The notes under the pieces are model-generated. The model did not search any database. It was not told the origin of the DNA and worked only from the letters and a program-made list of their open reading frames with translations. This document shows positions 24,123 through 29,413 of a stretch of 29,413 nt of DNA, piece after piece; positions within the stretch are counted from its first letter, which is position 1; every line of letters starts with the position of its first letter. Origin of the DNA: CAYXSX01 sp964493095 (GTDB lineage Bacteria > Pseudomonadota > Alphaproteobacteria > Micavibrionales > Micavibrionaceae); NCBI GenBank assembly GCA_964493095.1, contig CAZBNG010000022.1:1-29413 (forward strand), in the 5' to 3' direction. A program made the translations under genes and the position numbers.

Positions 24123-24550
24123 TCGGTTCCTCCAACGTCCATGCCTTCCGGAAGGCCGCACGGCTCCCTCGCAAGCGTAAGGGGCCGCCGCCAGTGACAG
24201 TGCGCCTCAGCCAGGCCGAATACGACCGCCTCAAGTACGACGCCGGGGTGCTGACGATGGCGGCCTACATCCGCCTGACGCTGTTCGGTGAAGGCGAGAT
24301 CGCCCCTCACCGGAAGCCCTACAGGCACAAGTCCACCTCGCCGTCCGCTGAACTGACCATGATCGGCAAGATGCTCGGCGGCTTGGGGCAATCGGAGATC
24401 GCGGCCAATCTTGCCGACATCGCCACGGCGGCGCGAATTGGTGCGCTCCCTGTCACCCCGGAGGTGGAGGCGGAAGTTCTGGAAGCCTGTAAGGCCGTTC
24501 AGGACATGCGGACGCGCCTCGTCGAGGCGCTGGGGGTCAAGGCGCGATGA
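24119..24550 (+). CDS. mobC: MobC-like mobilization accessory protein
   Basis: A 143-residue protein with a basic N-terminus and a ribbon-helix-helix-like segment (VTVRLSQAEYDRLKYDAGVL, then MAAYIRLTLFG), the arrangement of MobC-type relaxosome proteins that bind near oriT and help the relaxase nick. The C-terminal half contains ELTMIGKMLGGLGQSEIAAN, a conserved part of this family. It is translationally coupled on both sides (ATGA overlaps at 24119-24122 and 24547-24550). Base composition is clearly more GC-rich than the resB side, indicating foreign origin. A neighbouring oriT cannot be located with confidence because the usual upstream spacer is missing here. Confidence 0.8.
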   Translation: MIGSSNVHAFRKAARLPRKRKGPPPVTVRLSQAEYDRLKYDAGVLTMAAYIRLTLFGEGEIAPHRKPYRHKSTSPSAELTMIGKMLGGLGQSEIAANLADIATAARIGALPVTPEVEAEVLEACKAVQDMRTRLVEALGVKAR

Positions 24551-25797
24551 TCCTCAAGGGAAACCGCCGGGGCGGCGCGAAGGACCTGGCGCTGCACCTG
24601 ATGAAGGACGAGAACGATCATGTGCAGGTCCACGAGCTGCGCGGCTTCGTCGCGGGCGATCTGATGGGGGCGCTGAACGAGACATATGCGATCAGCCGGG
24701 GCACGAAGTGCCAGAAGTTCCTCTACTCCCTTTCGGTCAATCCGCCGCCGGGAGAGACGGCCAATACGGCGGCGATCCTCGACGCCGTCGAGAACGCCGA
24801 GAAGGTGCTGAAGCTCACCGGCCAGCCTCGCGCCATCATCTTTCATGAGAAGAACGGGCGCAGGCATGCACATGTGGTGTGGTCGCTGATCGACTCGGCG
24901 GCCATGAAGGCGGTGCGGCTGCGCAATGACAGAGAGAAGCTGCAACCACTCACCCGTGAGCTATTCGTGCGTCACGGCTGGAAGGTACCGGACGGGCTGC
25001 TGGACCGGGAAAACCGCGATCCCAGGGCCTTCACGCTCAAAGAGTATCACCAGGCCAAGAGGCATGGGCGCGATCCGCGCTATGCTCGAACCTTTATACA
25101 AGCAGCCTGGGCAATATCGGACTCCAGGGTGGCCTTCGATGCGGCGCTGGAAGAGCGTGGTATGAAGCTGGCGAAGGGCGACCGGGCGGGTCTCGTGTGC
25201 GTCGACATGTTCGGCGAGGTCTACTCGCTGCCGAAGATGCTGGGCTTGCGGATCAAGGATGTGCGCGAGCGGATCGGAAGCGAGCGAGACGACGCAGACG
25301 CTTTCCGGAGCGTCGAGGATGCGAAGGCGCAGACCGCGGCCTTGATGCTCTCAGTGTTCCGGCGCTTCACGGCTGAGATCGAGGAACGAGAAGATCGGAA
25401 GACCGGAGAATTCGAGCGTCGGAAAGCCGAGCTGGTCCGCCGTCAGCGGCTTGAACGGCAATCGATGGGTCAGCGGCAGGAAGAGCGTCAGGCGGAAGAG
25501 GCCCGTATCCGGCAATCCCGGTTCAGAACCGGCTTGCGGGGCCTCTGGGATACCTTACGCGGTCACAACAGGCGTATCCGTACCCTGAACGAACATGAGG
25601 CGCTGGTGGCTCTACGACGCGACCAGCAAGAGCGCGACGCGCTGATACAGCGGCACATCGCGCAGCGCCGTCACGTTGACCTGTTCCGGATGCAACTGCG
25701 AAGGGAGTTCACTCGCGAGCGCCGTCACGTTGAGCGGGATATAACTACCTACAATGCTATGCAAGAAGGCCGCAATAACGATGTGCCTTGCTTCTAA
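24547..25797 (+). CDS. Relaxase (mobilization nuclease), C-terminus probably altered
   Basis: DNA relaxase that would nick oriT and pilot the strand during mobilization. Residues 1-120 form the nuclease domain, with His100, His107 and His109 in IIFHEKNGRRHAHVVWS as the metal-binding three-histidine motif. An N-terminal tyrosine candidate lies in NETYAIS or FLYSLS. Residues 120-270 are family-like (LTRELFVRHGWKVPDGLLDR, RGMKLAKGDRAGLVCVD), and 280-400 is a charged coiled region containing two copies of RRHV encoded by a 16-base direct repeat. The sequence becomes AT-rich from about 25740 and the protein ends in an unremarkable NAMQEGRNNDVPCF. The native C-terminus may therefore have been cut by the neighbouring cargo insertion. 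Confidence 0.85.
   Translation: MILKGNRRGGAKDLALHLMKDENDHVQVHELRGFVAGDLMGALNETYAISRGTKCQKFLYSLSVNPPPGETANTAAILDAVENAEKVLKLTGQPRAIIFHEKNGRRHAHVVWSLIDSAAMKAVRLRNDREKLQPLTRELFVRHGWKVPDGLLDRENRDPRAFTLKEYHQAKRHGRDPRYARTFIQAAWAISDSRVAFDAALEERGMKLAKGDRAGLVCVDMFGEVYSLPKMLGLRIKDVRERIGSERDDADAFRSVEDAKAQTAALMLSVFRRFTAEIEEREDRKTGEFERRKAELVRRQRLERQSMGQRQEERQAEEARIRQSRFRTGLRGLWDTLRGHNRRIRTLNEHEALVALRRDQQERDALIQRHIAQRRHVDLFRMQLRREFTRERRHVERDITTYNAMQEGRNNDVPCF
25664..25733 (+). repeat. 16-base direct repeat in the relaxase gene
   Basis: AGCGCCGTCACGTTGA is found at 25664-25679 and again at 25718-25733. The 54-base period is in frame (18 codons) and both copies encode RRHV in the charged tail. It may be a small internal duplication. 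Confidence 0.7.
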
Positions 25798-25961
25798 TAT
25801 CGACTTGATCCAAGACACGCACTTGACGGCATCTTATATCTCACTTATCCGCATTATATAATCTTTCTTGCGACATTATCGTCGAATTTGGTGATTTAAT
25901 TGTGAATAACACTTGTAGAATGCGAGCCATGTGCATTCAGCCCACAAGTTAGAATACTTTT
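25798..25961. other. AT-rich spacer between relaxase and cargo gene
   Basis: These 164 bases separate the convergent relaxase and cargo genes. They are markedly more AT-rich than the relaxase. TAGAAT and ATTCTA near 25950-25969 form a weak hairpin at the cargo stop codon with no T run. I see no gene in it. Confidence 0.5.
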
Positions 25962-28322
25962 TCATTCTAGCTCCCGATTCGGATTCTCACCAAACACCTG
26001 AGCGCAATCCTGAAAGGCACTTTGCAGCGCGACTAACCGGTCATCCACGTCCGGAATATATTTTTTCATATCCTGAGTAAATTCAGCTGTTACTCTGAGC
26101 GAAACATCGTGGATTTCCCATAGAATTGCCCTGACTCCGTCGGTGCTTACTATTGATTCCCTCTTTAGGTTGATCAGTTCATGCTTCGCTCTCTGCAACT
26201 CGTGTGCATTAAACGAAATTAATGCGAGGACGACTACGCCACCCGTTAGATCTTCGACCGAGCGAACGGCATCCGAGTAATAGAATCCACCTTCTTTGTC
26301 AGAATCGCGCACCCTATCGATATCGTGAACAAATTCGTTAAGTGGTGCCGTTCGATGACCACGGGGATTTGCCTGACAGGCCGTGAGAAACCGACAGATA
26401 AGCTGTTCAAATGAAAAATACCGGCGCGTTATTTGGGGTGATTCGCCTCGTGCCGTACTCATCAGGCCGACCATCAACTCTACCCAACTATCACCAGATT
26501 TAACTCCCTCAGCAAACCATTGCATCCATATCAACTGAAAGAACAATAGATGATCCAGTGATATTTGCGTATTCCATTCCGTTATTATTGTCTCGACAGT
26601 GTCTTTTCCGGAGAGAAGTTCCGAAATCTCGGACTTCGACCATTTCCACAATTCGTCAGGCAGTCGAGAAAAACTTCTCGGTGAAATTGAAGGTCCAAGC
26701 TCTCGCACGAAATCTATGTAAACGACGCTATAACGTTCAAATGCCTTTAGGTCACCGATCCACGCTACGTTGCCAATATTTATCGCTAGTTGCCGCATAA
26801 TGATTAGGCGCATCTCCGCTCGACACGTAAAGCGCTGCCATGGGTCTTCGATTTCGGGCAACCGCCTAACGCTCGAAGCCAAGTAGTCATTCGCTTGCTG
26901 GCTGCGTTTTAAGAACGCCATGTGAGGTGCTGAGTTCAATCTACCTTCTTCGTTCGATCGTCGCGAGGTAGCGTACTGCAACACACCGAGCGCAGCCGTG
27001 AATGCCCGAGCGATCTCCGGTGACAATCCATCGGAGACGGCACGACCGCACGCCTGTGCAAGGCGCTCTGCAACCGAGGCGGGGAAGTCGGGCGATCTGT
27101 TGAGTGCTGCTCCCGCGGCCCAACTGACGGAGTGTACGGGGCGCACCCAGTCGCGAAGCAGCGACATCAGAGGTGTTTCAATTGCATAGTTTCCATCCTC
27201 TGTTCCTGACGCCGCTAAGAGCGCGTGAAGCACCTCCAACAGCTCATCGTATGCCGCCCGGGCGTCGGCTGGAGTTCCGGTGAGAACTTGGTGCTCAGCA
27301 TCCGATCCCAGTGCGTCAAGAACGTCGCGGGGCTGAAAGCGGTTAACTGTTTTCTGCGCGCGGCTGCTGATCCGCAAGGATGCTCGCAATAATATACGCG
27401 CGATCAAATCCGGTGGTTTGCGAACCACAAATTGTCGACCCGGTTTGCACTCTGTGCACAAATAAAACGCAATTCCTACCCGTTCATTTGTAGAAGCGCT
27501 TCGAAATTTAATCCACGTCAAGCCGGCTCGAAGCAGTACTGTTCGAACATCCTCTATTGTGCCTTGCGCCGAAAAGCCAAACCACTGAAAGCCCTGCGGA
27601 GGTTGTTGAGCATTCCAGGCGAGACCGCTTGCGTCGAGTTGCTTACGAAACTCATACCAAGCCCGAGTGCGAATTCGTCGACCGACCTCCTCGTGAAACC
27701 CACCCCAAGCGATGGCCCTCTTGCGCATCCGGACGCGGCTGTGGCTGGATATCAGGTCAATGGTGCAGCGAACGAGAAAGGAATAACCGGCCAAGTTGCC
27801 CAGAAACCATACGACCGCTCCACCGAGCAGATATGGACGTGCTCCATTCAGCGGTGATCCACGGATGACTTCATGTGGCCACACAAGCAATATTATTAGG
27901 ACAGCCGTCAGCAAAAGCGAACTCCACGCAATTTCGCGTGGCCTGCCAAACTCCAATAACACAGCCAAATCCAGTTCACGCCCTTTACTGGATCGACCTC
28001 CGAGAAGCAGCTGTGCCCCAGCTATGACTACTGGAATCGCTACGGCAAATAACGTCACTTGCGCCGATAGCAGGTATCCTGTTGCATTCTGGACAAACGT
28101 TTCTTGATATTCATTTAATGCGTTATGCCCGTCGACAGCGGACCAGAGAATTGTAACGGTGAATAGTATAACGAATCCAAATGGCAATATTATCCAGCGC
28201 ACTCCCCGGAACAGTCGATAAAGAAGATAGCCTCGGTGACCTGAAAGCGCCCGGAATGCTGTGTTTCGGCGGTGATGTGCCCTTAATTCCTTCCTAACCG
28301 CATGCTCAATGCTGCCCATCAT
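25962..28322 (-). CDS. Large membrane protein of unknown function (cargo gene)
   Basis: A 786-residue protein I do not recognise. The N-terminal part has four membrane segments at about residues 43-63 (WIILPFGFVILFTVTILW), 86-107 (LSAQVTLFAVAIPVVIAGAQ), 131-149 (SLLLTAVLIILLVW) and 164-186 (LLGGAVVWFLGNLAGYSFLV). Residues 190-786 form a large soluble, mainly helical region without a nuclease, NTPase or peptidase motif that I can name. The start at 28322 is chosen for GGAG eight bases upstream of a double ATG. The frame is open to an ATG at 28394, but that extension is Arg/Ala-rich and lacks a ribosome site. Composition is visibly more AT-rich than the flanking mob and ardA genes. It is co-directional with and downstream of ardA. 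Defence or other host-interaction cargo is an inference from location only. Confidence 0.75.
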   Translation of the reverse strand: MMGSIEHAVRKELRAHHRRNTAFRALSGHRGYLLYRLFRGVRWIILPFGFVILFTVTILWSAVDGHNALNEYQETFVQNATGYLLSAQVTLFAVAIPVVIAGAQLLLGGRSSKGRELDLAVLLEFGRPREIAWSSLLLTAVLIILLVWPHEVIRGSPLNGARPYLLGGAVVWFLGNLAGYSFLVRCTIDLISSHSRVRMRKRAIAWGGFHEEVGRRIRTRAWYEFRKQLDASGLAWNAQQPPQGFQWFGFSAQGTIEDVRTVLLRAGLTWIKFRSASTNERVGIAFYLCTECKPGRQFVVRKPPDLIARILLRASLRISSRAQKTVNRFQPRDVLDALGSDAEHQVLTGTPADARAAYDELLEVLHALLAASGTEDGNYAIETPLMSLLRDWVRPVHSVSWAAGAALNRSPDFPASVAERLAQACGRAVSDGLSPEIARAFTAALGVLQYATSRRSNEEGRLNSAPHMAFLKRSQQANDYLASSVRRLPEIEDPWQRFTCRAEMRLIIMRQLAINIGNVAWIGDLKAFERYSVVYIDFVRELGPSISPRSFSRLPDELWKWSKSEISELLSGKDTVETIITEWNTQISLDHLLFFQLIWMQWFAEGVKSGDSWVELMVGLMSTARGESPQITRRYFSFEQLICRFLTACQANPRGHRTAPLNEFVHDIDRVRDSDKEGGFYYSDAVRSVEDLTGGVVVLALISFNAHELQRAKHELINLKRESIVSTDGVRAILWEIHDVSLRVTAEFTQDMKKYIPDVDDRLVALQSAFQDCAQVFGENPNRELE

Positions 28323-28438
28323 AACTGCAACTCCAGCGAGAGTGAGCGCGGCGGAGAGCACGCGAGCGCGCGCGAGCCTAGTTTTCTGGCACATTTATAG
28401 CAAGTGCGGTGGCTCCGGCGTGGGTGCTTCGCCCGACC
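28323..28438 (-). other. Spacer between ardA and the cargo gene
   Basis: These 116 bases mix GC-rich and AT-rich stretches, with a CGCG-rich run at about 28360-28378 near the composition change. No gene or clear terminator is visible. It contains the cargo gene's ribosome site at 28331-28334. Confidence 0.4.
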
Positions 28439-28945
28439 TCAGCCGCAGCGGTAAATCAGCCGCTCTCCGGCGACAGTGGTTTCGGCATAGTCGATCGCGA
28501 GGTCACGGGCGATGGCGTCGTAGTCGATGTACCCGCGCAACGGCTGCGGAATGTCCCCGAACAGGCCTTCGTCCACGAACGCCTCGGCCAGTTCGCGCAA
28601 GGTGTCGGGATAAAAGATGATCTCCAGGCTCTCCGGCGGGCCGTCCTTGATATCGGCGTATGTGTAACCGCATTCACGGACGGCGACGATGCAGCGGCGC
28701 TTCTCCTCGTCGTTCCACCGGTCGGCGGCTTTGAGAAAGGCCGCGAAGGTGCATTGGTTCAGCCCCCATGCCTCGGCCAGCGTGGTGTCCAGTGCCTCGC
28801 CGTCGATGAACTGGATTTCGAATTCCTCCACCTTCTGGCCGTAGTCGTTCACGGCCTTGGCTGCCAAGGTGGCGTACTGCTCGGCGGTCTCGAAATAGAA
28901 GCCAGTGGCGGTGATGTCGTAGGGTTGTGCGTAGAGCGTGGTCAT
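28439..28945 (-). CDS. ardA: Antirestriction protein ArdA
   Basis: A DNA-mimic protein that blocks type I restriction-modification enzymes when a plasmid or element enters a new cell. The 168-residue acidic protein matches the family from start (MTTLYAQPYDITATGFYFE) to end (AIDYAETTVAGERLIYRCG), with EEFEIQFIDGE, LAEAWGLNQCTFAAF and LAEAFVDEGLFGDIP between. Acidic residues are spread along its length, as expected for a DNA mimic. The ATG at 28945 has AAGGA eight bases upstream; the open frame extends to 29290, but that part is not conserved. The ribosome site lies in one arm of an inverted repeat. The cargo membrane protein gene follows on the same strand after 116 bases. Confidence 0.93.
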   Translation of the reverse strand: MTTLYAQPYDITATGFYFETAEQYATLAAKAVNDYGQKVEEFEIQFIDGEALDTTLAEAWGLNQCTFAAFLKAADRWNDEEKRRCIVAVRECGYTYADIKDGPPESLEIIFYPDTLRELAEAFVDEGLFGDIPQPLRGYIDYDAIARDLAIDYAETTVAGERLIYRCG

Positions 28946-28947
28946 GA

Positions 28948-28994
28948 GCCTGTTCCTTTTTTGTATGAGCGGTTGCGCATGCAACCGAACAGGC
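28948..28994 (-). promoter_or_regulatory. Nested inverted repeats in the ardA leader
   Basis: GCCTGTTC (28948-28955) and GAACAGGC (28987-28994) form an 8-base inverted repeat. Inside it CGGTTGC (28970-28976) and GCAACCG (28981-28987) form a 7-base hairpin with a GCAT loop. On the minus strand the outer arm next to ardA overlaps the Shine-Dalgarno region (AAGGAACAGG). Mutually exclusive folding could control ardA translation; this is inference. Confidence 0.5.
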
Positions 28995-29029
28995 CCGCGC
29001 CAAATGAGCAGGGGGATGCAGTCACGGCC

Positions 29030-29290
29030 GGGGACAAGCGGGATGGTGCGGGCGCACGACCGGCGCAGCCGGAGGAGCCACGGTCCCGCTTGCCCCCGCC
29101 CGCAGGGCTTGGCCTTGACGGCGATGGGGCTGCAAGCCCCCACTTCAAAGAAGAAGAACGTCAGCCGCAGGCTGGCCGCTTCCTGCCCCTCATGGGGCAG
29201 GCTCTTGCGCGAGGGATGGAAGCCCCCGGGGCCGAAACCCGCCAGCGGCGGGGTTCGGTTCACGACAGCCCGGCCCGAAGGGCGCGCCAA
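29030..29290. repeat. Array of hairpins upstream of ardA
   Basis: At least five strong inverted repeats follow one another. CAAGCGGGA (29035-29043) pairs with TCCCGCTTG (29084-29092), extended by GGGG/CCCC with one bulge. GGGGCT-GCA-AGCCCC is at 29126-29140 and CAGCC-GCA-GGCTG at 29162-29174. CTGCCCC-TCAT-GGGGCAG is at 29183-29200. CCGAA-A-CCCGCC-AGC-GGCGGG-G-TTCGG is at 29232-29258. No protein is convincing here. Structured single-stranded DNA of this kind is typical of leading regions, single-strand promoters or origins near ardA; which one is not determined. Confidence 0.6.
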
Positions 29291-29374
29291 ACAAGGAAGA
29301 GCGCAGTGTTGGCTCTCACGCTTTTCGGCGAATTGTCTTCGCGTGCGCCCGATATCGCACGGATACGTACCGAG

Positions 29375-29383
29375 CTATCCACA
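29375..29383 (+). promoter_or_regulatory. DnaA-box-like site
   Basis: CTATCCACA differs from the consensus TTATCCACA by one base. It lies in the non-coding end of the window, beyond the hairpin array, and could be part of an origin, but a single copy is weak evidence. Confidence 0.25.
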
Positions 29384-29413
29384 GATTGCTGATACCATCA
29401 CGCATCTTGTATT

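Noticed and set aside
23974..24391. Other open frames over the junction (both strands)
   Set aside because: They are frameshifted or antisense readings of resB, the small ORF and mobC, with no coherent protein character.
28323..28394. Upstream ATG start (28394) for the cargo membrane protein
   Set aside because: It has no ribosome site, whereas the double ATG at 28322-28317 has GGAG eight bases upstream.
28409..29392. 327-codon open frame on the plus strand
   Set aside because: It is antisense to ardA and runs through the non-coding hairpin array; high GC explains the absence of stops.
1..29413. CRISPR array, rRNA genes or insertion-sequence transposases
   Set aside because: No regularly spaced direct repeats, rRNA signatures or DDE or tyrosine recombinase proteins were seen on either strand.

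Overview
The window looks like a chromosomal contig from an alphaproteobacterium, probably a draft or metagenome assembly because it contains a run of ten Ns at 21477-21486. It runs into an integrated or chimerically joined mobilizable element at its right end. The alphaproteobacterial assignment rests on gene order (pal-cpoB-tilS-ftsH followed by glmM, and hisZ-purA) and on protein style; I could not run a taxonomic search.

Left part (1-7320). The start of a membrane protein gene runs off the left edge, divergent from gloA. Next come a small pentapeptide-repeat gene behind a hairpin that covers its ribosome binding site, a bidirectional terminator, a TetR regulator and a divergent RimK-type ATP-grasp ligase. 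A cell-envelope block follows: a PBP-activator (LpoA/LppC-like) lipoprotein divergent from rsmI-yraN and a two-BON-domain DolP-like lipoprotein. This is the same neighbourhood as the enterobacterial yraL-yraM-yraN-yraP locus. A SirB1-family protein comes next.

Middle part (7321-17014). pal and cpoB (outer-membrane/septum coordination, with no tolQRAB in view) run into tilS and ftsH. A convergent N-formylglutamate amidohydrolase-like gene, then glmM, hisZ and purA follow. The 322 bases between the amidohydrolase and glmM are unusually dense. On the minus strand they carry a 17-codon frame ending in a cysteine run (MQIIATIFENCCCCTTC) followed by a good intrinsic terminator, plus five copies of TTGTGA/TCACAA.

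Right chromosomal part (17015-23934). A large tail-anchored protein with a degenerate protein-kinase domain is paired with a small membrane protein; I do not recognise either. Then, on the minus strand, comes a System II cytochrome c maturation operon: resB, ccsA (interrupted by the N gap), a TlpA/ResA-like thioredoxin and a TPR lipoprotein, with overlapping start and stop codons. System II is not the usual route in alphaproteobacteria.

Mobile part (about 23962-29413). Directly upstream of resB is a short sequence resembling the 3' end of a tRNA gene, then three ATGA-coupled genes (a small ORF, a MobC-like accessory protein, a relaxase). The relaxase loses its GC-rich character at its end. 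A 2.4-kb, visibly more AT-rich cargo gene of unknown function follows (four membrane segments plus a large soluble domain), read from the opposite strand behind ardA (antirestriction). The last 470 bases are a hairpin-rich non-coding region that may be a leading region or origin. The cargo gene, carried next to an antirestriction gene, and the polycysteine leader are the two best candidates for undescribed biology here.
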